A DNA stretch of 64,000 bases from Prevotellaceae bacterium (GTDB lineage Bacteria > Bacteroidota > Bacteroidia > Bacteroidales > UBA932). Location of the stretch: assembly GCA_031258195.1 (NCBI GenBank), contig JAIRNF010000018.1, positions 1 through 64,000 on the forward strand, given 5' to 3'. Positions 52,728 to 61,830 of the stretch are shown in pieces; position 1 is the first letter of the stretch; the number at the start of each line of letters is the position of its first letter. The position numbers and the translations under genes are program-made. The notes beneath the pieces were generated by a model. It was not told the origin of the DNA. It searched no databases and saw only the letters and a program-made list of their open reading frames with translations.

Positions 52728-52811
52728 TGAAAATTTAAGTAAAATCGCAGTATGTGTACATTTGGCTAATAACTGTTCATAACTATTGTATTAATCTTTT
52801 GCGCTTTTACT

Positions 52812-52819
52812 TATCTTTG
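52812..52819 (+). promoter_or_regulatory. -7 element of the second serine hydrolase gene
   Basis: TATCTTTG matches TAnnTTTG and lies 43 bases before ATG 52862, inside the longer frame from 52754, so that upstream start is unlikely. Confidence 0.6.
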
Positions 52820-52861
52820 CTAGATCTGTTATATAAACTTCTAACCTACAACCATTTTGTT

Positions 52862-54034
52862 ATGAAAAATTTCTTTTATGTCGTATGTATCAGCCTACTC
52901 CTAAGTTCGCTTTCGGCTTGTAATACAGCACCTTCTCTCGAAGAACAAGCCAAAGAAAAGTTGAATGAAGTTCTCGCCAGCCACAACGCTGTAGGGCTAT
53001 CTGTTGCTGTTGTAAAAGACGGTAAGGTTATTTACACTCAAGCCGTAGGTTACAGCAATTTAGAAGATAGCACGTTGCTCAATACCGATAACCTTTTCAG
53101 AATTGCATCAATCTCAAAATCGTTTACGGCGACTGCTATTATGCAGCTGCACGAAGCAGGAGAGTTCAACCTTGATGATGATGTTAGCATTGCTCTCGGG
53201 GTTCCGGTAAAAAATCCAAAATACCCCGATACTTTCATCACATACAGAATGTTACTATCGCATACATCCAGCCTTAGCGATAAGAACGGCTACTTTACAT
53301 TTGATGCTGTAGATCCTGAAAAGAACGAAAATTATGCAAATGCTTATAATGATTACATTCCTGGAAGCAAGTATGAGTACTGTAACTTAGGCTTTAACAT
53401 GCTTGGTGCATTGGTAGAGATACATTCAGGAGAAAGATTTGACGAGTATATTAAAGCTCACATTATTGACCCGCTTAAGCTTAATGCCGGATATAATGTA
53501 AACATGCTGGATGTCGGTTTATTTGCCCGTATATACGACTTGGAAGATGGTAAATATACTTGGCAGCCGGAAGCCTATGCGCCACGAAAAGAGCAGATAG
53601 AGAACGGCTATGTTATGGGACGAACTACCCCGATATTCTCGCCTACCGGTGGAATGAAAATTGCCCCAAAGGATTTAGCCAAGCATATGCTGGTACAAAT
53701 AGGCGGAGGAACGTTTGACGGTGCGAAAATCTTGAGCCTTGAAAGTGTTACGGCTATGCAAACGCCCTATCAGTACGAAGGGCAGAATTTGGAAGACGAT
53801 TACGGATTTGCTCTTAGAGTTACAGATAAGCTGATTAAAGGAGAAGTATTAGTGGGACATACGGGTTCCGCTTATGGTTTATACAGCGCCATGTTTTTTG
53901 AACCGCAAAAGAAGTTCGGTATTATAATGATGACAAACGGAAGTCCTGCCCAAAGAGGAGAAAACGGATTCTTAACCATACAGTCTGACGCAATAAATGC
54001 TCTTTACGATGTGTTTATAAGAGAAGTTAAGTAG
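52862..54034 (+). CDS. Serine hydrolase lipoprotein of the class C beta-lactamase family
   Basis: From ATG 52862 the product has 390 residues and begins with a lipoprotein signal (MKNFFYVVCISLLLSSLSAC, Cys20). The SxxK motif is S83-I-S-K86, the second motif Y-C-N in YEYCNLGFN, and the third GHTGSAYG. The classic YxN is intact, unlike in the paralogue at 43.9 kb. The enzyme faces the periplasm; a substrate among beta-lactams, D-peptides or esters cannot be chosen from sequence. The gene is alone, with its own promoter and a strong terminator. Confidence 0.92.
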   Translation: MKNFFYVVCISLLLSSLSACNTAPSLEEQAKEKLNEVLASHNAVGLSVAVVKDGKVIYTQAVGYSNLEDSTLLNTDNLFRIASISKSFTATAIMQLHEAGEFNLDDDVSIALGVPVKNPKYPDTFITYRMLLSHTSSLSDKNGYFTFDAVDPEKNENYANAYNDYIPGSKYEYCNLGFNMLGALVEIHSGERFDEYIKAHIIDPLKLNAGYNVNMLDVGLFARIYDLEDGKYTWQPEAYAPRKEQIENGYVMGRTTPIFSPTGGMKIAPKDLAKHMLVQIGGGTFDGAKILSLESVTAMQTPYQYEGQNLEDDYGFALRVTDKLIKGEVLVGHTGSAYGLYSAMFFEPQKKFGIIMMTNGSPAQRGENGFLTIQSDAINALYDVFIREVK

Positions 54035-54060
54035 CAGTACTTATCAGATTTGTAAACACT

Positions 54061-54097
54061 ATCCCCACAAGCTTACTTCGGCAAGCTTTGTAGGGAT
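54061..54097 (+). terminator. Terminator of the serine hydrolase gene
   Basis: ATCCCCACAAGCTT (54061-54074) pairs with AAGCTTTGTAGGGAT (54083-54097), followed by TTTTTATTT. The remaining gap to 54304 is AT-rich without a gene. Confidence 0.88.
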
Positions 54098-54304
54098 TTT
54101 TATTTAAATAATAAATTGATATAATATCATACAATCATCTAATTATTCGAACAATATACCATAATTAATCGTTCATTGCAGAATAAAAAAGAGAATGCTT
54201 TTGTCATAAAGCCGCCTAAGCAATATTGGGTTAATCTTAATAAAATGCACAGTATTTGGTATTAATTTCTCAGTATATTTAATACTTCTTAAAATATAAA
54301 AGCA

Positions 54305-54332
54305 TTGTTTTATAGAACTATTTGTACATTTG
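54305..54332 (+). promoter_or_regulatory. Promoter of the TPR/barrel operon
   Basis: TTG (54305-54307), 17 bases, then TACATTTG (54325-54332). The expected start near 54339 is downstream of the first possible ATG (54330), so translation should begin at ATG 54357. Confidence 0.6.
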
Positions 54333-54356
54333 TACCATATAAATAAGCTTATTGAT

Positions 54357-57350
54357 ATGTTTTCTAAAACATTACGCTACCTACTTATTGGTGTTTTGGC
54401 TATACTTGCATGCCAAGATGTTTATGGACAAACTTCTCGGCGATATCAATCAGCTGTAGAGCTCTATAACAAAGGTTTATACGCCGATGCTCAACAGCAA
54501 CTGATGCAGGCTAAAAGAGAGCTTTCTTCCACCGATAGAACCATGCTGGCTAACATCGATTTTTACGATGTTATGTGTACTGTTCGTCTTAAGCAGGCAA
54601 ACGCAAAAACACTTGCCAAACAATATCTCGAAAATTATCCCGAAAGCGGGCGAAAAAGTCAGGTTATACTTGCCGTAGCACTATCTAACTTTGATAAGGA
54701 GAGCTATAGAGAGGCTATTAGATGGTTTGCCGATATCAACCAAAATGACCTGACTGAGAGCGAACAAGGAGAGCTCGCCTTTAAATATGGCTATAGCCTG
54801 CTTAAAACAGATAAGCTGGATAAAGCATCTGAATTGCTAGCCCAAGTAAAAGATAGCGAAAAAAGTCGTTATGCCGATCCTGCTACCTTCTACTATGCTC
54901 ACATTGCATACGAACAACAGAAGTATGCTACAGCCTTAATGCATTTCGAAAAAGTTAAAGATGTACCAGAGTTTGAAGATATTGTACCTTTCTACTTGCT
55001 GCAAATCGCTTTTTACCAAAAAGAGTACGATAAGGTAATTATTGAAGGACAAAAAATATATAAAAACGCTTCGGACGTTAGAGCTATAGAAATCGCCCGT
55101 ATGATGGCAGAATCGTATGTTCATAAAAAGGACTATAAAGCCGCGTTAGAGTGGTTCGAAAAATACGAAAAGCAGCTGAAAAACCCTATGCCTCCAGCGG
55201 ATAGCTACTTAATGGCACTTACTTACTTTGAGCTACAGCGATTTAAAGAGGCTTTTGTTTTACTTGCCAAACAAACAATTACTAAAGATGAACTAGGTCA
55301 AAACATAGCTTATCTGTTGGGTGCTTCTTATATTAATACCAACGAAAAACAAAAGGCTCTCAATGCATTCGAAAGGGCTTATACCATAAATGCTAACAAA
55401 GAACTGGCCGTTGACGCGGAGTTGAACTACGCCAAGCTGATGTTCGACTTAAATAATGATATAAAGCCGCTAGCCGCTTTTGCAGAAAAGCACCCCGAAA
55501 GTACGCAGCAAGGCGAAATTCGCAGCATACTACTGAATGTTTACATAAGTGAAAAAAGATTTCAGGAAGTGATAAAGTTGGTTCAAAACGTTGTAAGTCC
55601 TACCGATTCCGACTATGCCAACCTGCAACGGGCAGCCTACTATAATGGCTTAGAGCTATACCAAAACGGTAAATATGTTGAAGCCAGCAAAAATTTTACG
55701 CTCTCGTTAGATCACTCTTCTTACGATGCATCGCTGTCGGCGCTGGCTAAATACTGGCAGGCAGAAACCGATTACCGTATGGGTAATTACGTAAAAGCAC
55801 GTAGAGATTTGTCCGAGTACCTTAATACTGCCGGATCTTTCAGCAATACTATGGAGTATAAAATGGCCCACTATACCCTTGGCTATAGCTATTTTAAAGA
55901 AGAAGACTATGATAATGCCATTACATGGTTCCGTAAGTTCACCGGATTTTCGGGCTTGTCAAAATCGCCCTTTGTTGCTGATGCATACAACCGTATAGGC
56001 GATTGCTATTTTACTCAACGTGAGTTTAGCGAGGCTAGCAAAAACTACGAAAAAGCATACAATTTAAACTTAGCATCGCCCGACTATTCTTTATTCCAAA
56101 ACGGTATGGCACAAGGTATGGCTGGCAATAAGTCTAAGAAAACCGATATCATGAAAAGGCTTATCTCTCAGTATAAAGATTCTCCTTACATTCCGGCTGC
56201 ATGGTACGAGTTAGGTCGCATCAGCATGGATGGCTCTCAGTATGCCGAGGCTACAAAATCGTTTGATGTTATTATAAAAGACTATAAGCAATCGGCTTAC
56301 TATCCAAAAGCATTGGTTGAATTGGGGCTAATTGAGCTGAACCTTGACAACGAGGATAAAGCATTGGCTTACTATCAGCAAGTTGTAGAGCAATTTCCTA
56401 ATATACCCGAAGCGCAAAGCGCCTTATTAGGTATTAAAAACATCCATATGGATAGAGGTACCATAAGTGATTATTTTGCTTATTCTGCCGGATTAAGCGG
56501 AAATACGGCTGAAACAGAGGTGGAAAAAGATTCGTTGATTTTTGCTTCGGCAGAGCGCCTATACTTACAGGGAGATTGCGAGCGTGCTGTTACAGCATTA
56601 AAGAGTTATTTACAGTTTTCCGACACAGAGCATTCTTTGGCTGCCAGCTACTACTTGGGGGATTGTCTGAATAAAGATAAAAAATATGAAGAGAGCCTCG
56701 AACCTCTCGCCTATGTGATTGATCAACCTCAAAATGAATTTACAAATGATGCTTTGAACAGGTATGCTCAGGCAACATGGGAGCTACAGGACTATAACAA
56801 CGCAGCTAAAACATTCGGTCGAATAGCACAAGAGTTTAAGGACGAAAAACAAGCTACCGACGGAGCAATATGGGCTATGCGCAGCTACTATCTGGCGGAG
56901 AACTTCCCTTCTACTATTAATGCGGCAGCTCAACTTTTAGCTATTGAGAAGCTTGATGCAGGCATTATTCGTGAGGCTAACTATACTAAGGCTAAATCGC
57001 TGCAAAAAATAGGACAAGAAAATGAAGCGTTAAAGCTGTACGAAGCTCTATCTAAGGACACTAAGAATGCAGAAGGCGCAGAAGCCACCTATATTATTAT
57101 AAAAGCATTATTCGATAATAAAGAGTATGATAAGGTGGAAAAAGAGGTTGTGCGATTCTCTGAAAGTAAAACACCTTATATGAGCTGGCTTGCCCGCAGC
57201 TTCGCCCTATTAGGAGATGTATATGTTGAACGCGAAAACTATTTTCAAGCCCGTGAAACTTATAAAAGTATTCTGGGCGGCTATAGCAATAAGGAAGACG
57301 GCATTTTAGACGAAGTACAAGAGCGTATAAATGCTATAGAAGGTAAATAA
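54357..57350 (+). CDS. Large periplasmic TPR protein
   Basis: From ATG 54357 the protein has 997 residues with a signal peptide (MFSKTLRYLLIGVLAILACQ, then DVYGQ). Almost all of the rest is a chain of TPR helical hairpins (for example AALEWFEKYEKQL, NAITWFRKFTGFS, RIGDCYFTQREFSEASKNYEKA, ALVELGLIELNLDNEDKALA). It would form an extended superhelical scaffold in the periplasm. It lies 24 bases before an outer-membrane barrel gene and is surely cotranscribed. This pair recurs in Bacteroidales; its role may be in outer-membrane assembly or transport, but this is unproven. Confidence 0.93.
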   Translation: MFSKTLRYLLIGVLAILACQDVYGQTSRRYQSAVELYNKGLYADAQQQLMQAKRELSSTDRTMLANIDFYDVMCTVRLKQANAKTLAKQYLENYPESGRKSQVILAVALSNFDKESYREAIRWFADINQNDLTESEQGELAFKYGYSLLKTDKLDKASELLAQVKDSEKSRYADPATFYYAHIAYEQQKYATALMHFEKVKDVPEFEDIVPFYLLQIAFYQKEYDKVIIEGQKIYKNASDVRAIEIARMMAESYVHKKDYKAALEWFEKYEKQLKNPMPPADSYLMALTYFELQRFKEAFVLLAKQTITKDELGQNIAYLLGASYINTNEKQKALNAFERAYTINANKELAVDAELNYAKLMFDLNNDIKPLAAFAEKHPESTQQGEIRSILLNVYISEKRFQEVIKLVQNVVSPTDSDYANLQRAAYYNGLELYQNGKYVEASKNFTLSLDHSSYDASLSALAKYWQAETDYRMGNYVKARRDLSEYLNTAGSFSNTMEYKMAHYTLGYSYFKEEDYDNAITWFRKFTGFSGLSKSPFVADAYNRIGDCYFTQREFSEASKNYEKAYNLNLASPDYSLFQNGMAQGMAGNKSKKTDIMKRLISQYKDSPYIPAAWYELGRISMDGSQYAEATKSFDVIIKDYKQSAYYPKALVELGLIELNLDNEDKALAYYQQVVEQFPNIPEAQSALLGIKNIHMDRGTISDYFAYSAGLSGNTAETEVEKDSLIFASAERLYLQGDCERAVTALKSYLQFSDTEHSLAASYYLGDCLNKDKKYEESLEPLAYVIDQPQNEFTNDALNRYAQATWELQDYNNAAKTFGRIAQEFKDEKQATDGAIWAMRSYYLAENFPSTINAAAQLLAIEKLDAGIIREANYTKAKSLQKIGQENEALKLYEALSKDTKNAEGAEATYIIIKALFDNKEYDKVEKEVVRFSESKTPYMSWLARSFALLGDVYVERENYFQARETYKSILGGYSNKEDGILDEVQERINAIEGK

Positions 57351-57374
57351 TTAAATGTAACTAAAGATAATACT

Positions 57375-59135
57375 ATGATAAAGTTGAGAACTTACTTCCT
57401 ATTATCTGCCATATTGCTTCCGCAAATAGGAGCAGTTGCACAGCCAAGACCTATAAACAAAGAGGTTGAGGTTAAACGTCCCTATGACCCCAGCGTGGTT
57501 GATGCTCAAAAGATTTGGTTCGACCCCACTATAAATGTCGATTCGTTGAAAGCAAAAGATCCTATTCGATACAGCGTAATGCCACAAAGCATTTCAAGCG
57601 ATTTTGGTCTTAATCCTATCGCATCAGCAACTTTCATTGAGAATAACAGAGGTAACAGCGGATTAGGCTATGTAAGGGTTGGAGCCGGTTATCTACCATC
57701 TACCCTTGCCGATTTTTATATCAGCAATAATAATGCTAGCACCGTATTGTTGGGATTATATGCCAATCACCGCGGGTTCTGGGGCGATATAGAGCTGGAT
57801 AACGGAAACATGAAAAAAGATGTAAATGCCGATAATATGTCTAACGATATCGGTGCTTTTATTAAGGTTCCGTTCTCTTCTGCTATACTCTCGATAAATG
57901 CCGACTATTCGGGCAAGCGTTTTCGTTTTTACGGATATGACCCCAGCTGGTTTGCCGGATCACAAGAACCTTATAAAAAAGACAGCGTTCGTCAAACATT
58001 TAACTTGTATAATATAAATGTCCAAGTAGAATCTGCAACATCCGGAGGCGACCGCTTTGACTATGGTGGAGGATTCTCGGTTCAACGTTTTACCGATCGT
58101 TTTGACATGGGCGAAACAGCATTTATGGGCTGGGCTATGCTCGGTAAACATTGGGATGGAATGCATAATCTATCGGGAACGATAAGGGTTGCCAACTATA
58201 ACAGAAATAATAAGCTGGATAACTTTGGGTCGAATACGCTGCTGTACGTACAACCATCGTACACCTATACAAACGGCGATTTTACAGGCAAGCTGGGCTT
58301 ATCGTTTGTAGGAGACCAATACGATGGAGATAGCGACAGCAAGGTATATCCTGCTCTTATGGCATCGTATCGTCTTGCAGACTTCTTTATTCCATCCGTT
58401 GAAATTAGAGGCGATACAGAGGTTAACAGCTACCGTAAGCTGGCATACGATTGCAACTACGTAAGACCAGGGTTAGACAACAGCTTAAATTATATCCCTG
58501 TAACTCAAAAGTTCAGAAATACATACAGGGATTTTGTAGCGCAATTTTCTGTAAAAGGAGATATAGGTTCTATGGCATCTTATAATTTTTACGTTTCGTA
58601 CTCTAAAATCGACAACCTGCCGTTCTTTATTAATGAAGATTTATTTACGCCGCTTCCTCCCCTTTTTATACCTCTGTTTACCAACAATTTAGGCGTGATA
58701 TATGATGATGGCAATTTAGTAAATGTTGGTGGAGAGCTTAGGTTGGATACCAAATCTTTTAGCCTTTACGCAAAAGCAGTTTATAATAAGTACGACATGG
58801 ATAACTTAACCTATGCCGTTCATCGTCCAAAATTTGAAACAGATATTAGAGCCTCTCTAAAGCTAGATAATTTTATAATATCGGCAAATCTGAATATGGG
58901 ATTCAAGAGATACTATATTCGAACACTTGGCGCGCAAATCTCATTGGTTCCAGACTATCACTACCACGAGCTAGGCGACATAATTAACTTAAGCGGAAGC
59001 GTTGAGTATTTTATTACCGATAAATTCTCTGTATTCGGAAACATAAATAACCTTTTAAATAAGAAATATGAAGTATTCCATCAGCATCGTGTACCCGGTA
59101 TGATGTTATCTGGCGGGATTACCTTCCGCTTTTAA
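57375..59135 (+). CDS. Outer-membrane beta-barrel (TonB-receptor-like) protein
   Basis: The 586-residue protein has a signal peptide (MIKLRTYFLLSAILLPQIGA). A short periplasmic lead (NKEVEVKRPYDPSVVDAQK) follows, then alternating beta strands with aromatic girdles to the end. The last strand has the form of TonB-dependent receptors (FGNINNLLNKKYEVFHQHRV, closing GGITFRF with terminal Phe), but there is no plug domain or TonB box of usual size, so it is a barrel without plug. It forms a two-gene unit with the large TPR protein and ends in a hairpin terminator. Confidence 0.88.
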   Translation: MIKLRTYFLLSAILLPQIGAVAQPRPINKEVEVKRPYDPSVVDAQKIWFDPTINVDSLKAKDPIRYSVMPQSISSDFGLNPIASATFIENNRGNSGLGYVRVGAGYLPSTLADFYISNNNASTVLLGLYANHRGFWGDIELDNGNMKKDVNADNMSNDIGAFIKVPFSSAILSINADYSGKRFRFYGYDPSWFAGSQEPYKKDSVRQTFNLYNINVQVESATSGGDRFDYGGGFSVQRFTDRFDMGETAFMGWAMLGKHWDGMHNLSGTIRVANYNRNNKLDNFGSNTLLYVQPSYTYTNGDFTGKLGLSFVGDQYDGDSDSKVYPALMASYRLADFFIPSVEIRGDTEVNSYRKLAYDCNYVRPGLDNSLNYIPVTQKFRNTYRDFVAQFSVKGDIGSMASYNFYVSYSKIDNLPFFINEDLFTPLPPLFIPLFTNNLGVIYDDGNLVNVGGELRLDTKSFSLYAKAVYNKYDMDNLTYAVHRPKFETDIRASLKLDNFIISANLNMGFKRYYIRTLGAQISLVPDYHYHELGDIINLSGSVEYFITDKFSVFGNINNLLNKKYEVFHQHRVPGMMLSGGITFRF

Positions 59136-59140
59136 AATGA

Positions 59141-59170
59141 AAAAATGCTAGCTGTAGGGTTAGCATTTTT
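59141..59170 (+). terminator. Terminator of the TPR/barrel operon
   Basis: AAAAATGCTA (59141-59150) pairs with TAGCATTTTT (59161-59170) around a 10-base loop, 5 bases after the barrel gene stop. Confidence 0.85.
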
Positions 59171-59184
59171 TAAATAGCTATGAT

Positions 59185-60387
59185 ATGAAAAAGATTGTAT
59201 GCATACTTATTGCACTTATAGTATTATCAGGTTGTGGAGAAGTTCCTAAAAACCTAGCTAACGGTAAGTGGAGAGGTGTATTTTTTACCCCTGATAATAT
59301 TGAGATACCGTTTCTTTTCGAAGTTAGCGGCACTCGTTTTGTAATGTTGATAAACGGAGAGGAGCGGATTAGTTTACCGGAAGCCACCTACCGTAACGAT
59401 TCTATCTTTATTCCTATCCCTGCTTATGATGCTATACTTGAAGCAAAGATAATCTCAGAAGAAGAAATTCGTGGTAATCAGATAAAATTATACTCTGGTA
59501 GTCAAACTCCGTTTAAAGCCATAAGAACATCCGCCCCCAGATTTATTAGCAATGGAGAATATCCTAAAATGTTTTTAACAGGTCAATGGCAAATTATCGT
59601 TCCCGAAAACGACTCGGCAAAACAGGTTGGGATATTTACTCAAAAAGACAGTTATGTAACAGGCTCCATCCTTACATCAACAGGAGATTATCGATACTTA
59701 GAAGGAGCTGTACAGGGTAAAAAGTTCTATCTTTCTACCTTTGGAGGACTAACCCCATATTTAGTTAAAGGCGAATTTACTAATGCAAATAGTTTTACTG
59801 CCGAATTTATTACACCCAGTGGCGGCTATAAGTTTGATGGCATGCGAAATGATAACGCTATTCTACCCGACGCATATTCTACAACATCGCTCAACCAAGG
59901 ATATTCGAAGCTGAACTTCTCTCTTCCTAATCTTGAAGGTAAAACGATATCTATCAATGATTCAAAATATACAGACAAGGTAGTTGTAGTATCAATACTA
60001 GGCAGCTGGTGTCCCAACTGCTTAGACGAAGCGGCGTTTCTTGCCCCTTGGTATAAGGAAAATAAAGATAGAGGTGTAGAGGTTATCGGGCTTGCCTTTG
60101 AACGAAAAGATGATTTTGAGTACGCGCAACAGCGGCTGACCCAATTTAAAAATAAATATCAGATTGAATACGAGATTCTGTTTGCCGGAAAAGTTGGTAA
60201 AGAAGCCGCACAAAAAGCATTGCCGGAGCTAGAAAAAATACCGTCTTACCCTACCACAATATTCCTTGATAAAAATGGGGTAGTTAGAAAAATACATTCC
60301 GGATTTAACGGACCTGCTACAGGTAAGTACTACGAAGAGTTTAAAGAAGAATTCAATAGAACGATTAACGAGCTACTGCAAGAATAG
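59185..60387 (+). CDS. TlpA-like thioredoxin-fold lipoprotein
   Basis: The 400-residue protein begins with a lipoprotein signal (MKKIVCILIALIVLSGC). Residues 25-240 form a DUF4369-like beta domain in front of a TlpA/ResA thioredoxin domain with the redox motif WCPNC in ILGSWCPNCLDEA (about 269-281). Such proteins reduce disulfides or haem-maturation targets in the periplasm. It starts 14 bases past the barrel gene terminator and is followed at 25 bases by a Dph6-like gene, so it may form an operon with that. Confidence 0.9.
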   Translation: MKKIVCILIALIVLSGCGEVPKNLANGKWRGVFFTPDNIEIPFLFEVSGTRFVMLINGEERISLPEATYRNDSIFIPIPAYDAILEAKIISEEEIRGNQIKLYSGSQTPFKAIRTSAPRFISNGEYPKMFLTGQWQIIVPENDSAKQVGIFTQKDSYVTGSILTSTGDYRYLEGAVQGKKFYLSTFGGLTPYLVKGEFTNANSFTAEFITPSGGYKFDGMRNDNAILPDAYSTTSLNQGYSKLNFSLPNLEGKTISINDSKYTDKVVVVSILGSWCPNCLDEAAFLAPWYKENKDRGVEVIGLAFERKDDFEYAQQRLTQFKNKYQIEYEILFAGKVGKEAAQKALPELEKIPSYPTTIFLDKNGVVRKIHSGFNGPATGKYYEEFKEEFNRTINELLQE

Positions 60388-60412
60388 CAAACCTGTTGTT
60401 TTTATAAAAAGC

Positions 60413-61114
60413 ATGAAGAAGAAAGCGGTATTTAACTGGAGTGGAGGTAAAGACTCTGCTTTAGCGTTATATAAAGTATTAAGCAATAATGAGTATGAAT
60501 TAATATCGCTGTTAACTACGGTTAGCCAAGACACTCAGCAATCATCCATGCACCTTATCCCTACAGCTGTTTTAGAAGCGCAAGCAGCAAGTATAGGTTT
60601 TCCGCTGTATAAAGTAATGTTGCCAGCTAAAGAGCCGCAAGGATACGAAGAAGAAATGCGTAAGGTTGTATCGCATTTTAAAGAATACGGCGTTACACAT
60701 TTTATCTTTGGCGATATCTTTTTGCATGATGTAAAAAGATATAAAGAAAACCAACTGGCACCATATGGTATAGAAGTGGTAGAACCGTTATGGAACAAAA
60801 CTTCTAAAGAAATAATAGAAGAATTCTTATGCTCAGAAATACGGACTAAGATAGTCGTAACCCAAGCGGATAAGCTCGATAAATCGTTTGTAGGCAAAGA
60901 TATTGACCGCGAGCTAATAGCCAGACTTCCTTCAAACGTTGATCCATGCGGAGAAGAAGGCGAATACCATACGCTGGTTTACGATGGTCCTATTTTTAAA
61001 AACCCTGTAAAATTTCACCTAAAAGAACCAAAAGAGCTGATTTATAATGTAAAAATGGATACAGGAGAGATGCAAACATTTAAATACTGGCATACGCCTA
61101 TTATTCCTCAATAA
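60413..61114 (+). CDS. Dph6-like ATP pyrophosphatase (diphthine-ammonia ligase family)
   Basis: The 233-residue protein has the PP-loop NWSGGKDSALALYK at 8-21 and the family's later blocks (FIFGDIFLHDVKRYKENQL; VDPCGEEGEYHTLVYDGP). Archaeal and eukaryotic Dph6 amidates diphthine on EF2, which bacteria lack, so bacterial members must act on another substrate by ATP-dependent amidation. The catalytic loop is complete. It follows the TlpA-like gene by 25 bases. Confidence 0.9.
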   Translation: MKKKAVFNWSGGKDSALALYKVLSNNEYELISLLTTVSQDTQQSSMHLIPTAVLEAQAASIGFPLYKVMLPAKEPQGYEEEMRKVVSHFKEYGVTHFIFGDIFLHDVKRYKENQLAPYGIEVVEPLWNKTSKEIIEEFLCSEIRTKIVVTQADKLDKSFVGKDIDRELIARLPSNVDPCGEEGEYHTLVYDGPIFKNPVKFHLKEPKELIYNVKMDTGEMQTFKYWHTPIIPQ

Positions 61115-61195
61115 TTTTACGGGCTAAAGAATAACAAAAAAGATGGGGCAACTTAAACCGCCTCATCTCTTTCGCCTTTATAATAGATAAGCTTA

Positions 61196-61795
61196 CTATT
61201 TTAACTTCAGCTGCTTAATAAAGAATTTTGCAAGTTCCCTTCCTGCCTTTGCATACGACTCTTGTAAGCGATACCCTGTATCAAAGTCTGTACCCCAAAA
61301 GCTGTTTGCAGAAGAGTTTGTTATTGAGACACTAGCCGCCTCTTCTTCAGTTTCTTTATTTATAAACGTACATGTCATACTTACCGAAGCATTTCTACGT
61401 GTAACTCCCACATTAAAGCCAGGCTCCGAAAAATGAGTATTGACTAACATAATGTAGCCTCCGTCCTCTCCAATCGTTGGTCCGTTTTTAGCTCCGATAC
61501 GCTCATTAAACAGTTCAATAAATTTAGGCTGAAAACGGCTTTCCCTATCATTTACCCAAGCCTGATACCATTGATATCCTCGTCCTTTTTCCTTTTTATT
61601 ATAGTCTTCGATTTTATCTTTTACATAATCGGTTTCACGCATACTACCTACCTGCATACCTTCATATGTAAATTCTGCCGTAATAGTCTTTTCATTTTTT
61701 AGAAAATCTATTGAGCCTGATGTAACTTTTATTTTTTGGGAGAATACTGCTAGCGACATTAAAACAAAAAAGATAGTTAATGGTGTTTTTTTCAT
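61196..61795 (-). CDS. Exported protein of unknown function
   Basis: The 199-residue protein has a signal peptide (MKKTPLTIFFVLMSLAVFSQ) and a mature beta/alpha domain (KVTSGSIDFLKNEKTITAEF; GYIMLVNTHFSEPGFNVGV; SFWGTDFDTGYRLQESYAKAG). It resembles small secreted Bacteroidota proteins of no known function. The gene sits 35 bases downstream of the alanine symporter gene on the minus strand and may be its operon partner. Confidence 0.8.
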   Translation of the reverse strand: MKKTPLTIFFVLMSLAVFSQKIKVTSGSIDFLKNEKTITAEFTYEGMQVGSMRETDYVKDKIEDYNKKEKGRGYQWYQAWVNDRESRFQPKFIELFNERIGAKNGPTIGEDGGYIMLVNTHFSEPGFNVGVTRRNASVSMTCTFINKETEEEAASVSITNSSANSFWGTDFDTGYRLQESYAKAGRELAKFFIKQLKLK

Positions 61796-61830
61796 AAATA
61801 GTAGTTTAAAGGTTATATATATTGTTATGG

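Noticed and set aside
43886..54034. The two class C beta-lactamase-family proteins as antibiotic-resistance genes
   Set aside because: The fold is shared by many D-peptidases and esterases, and neighbours suggest amino-acid or peptide metabolism; resistance is not supported.
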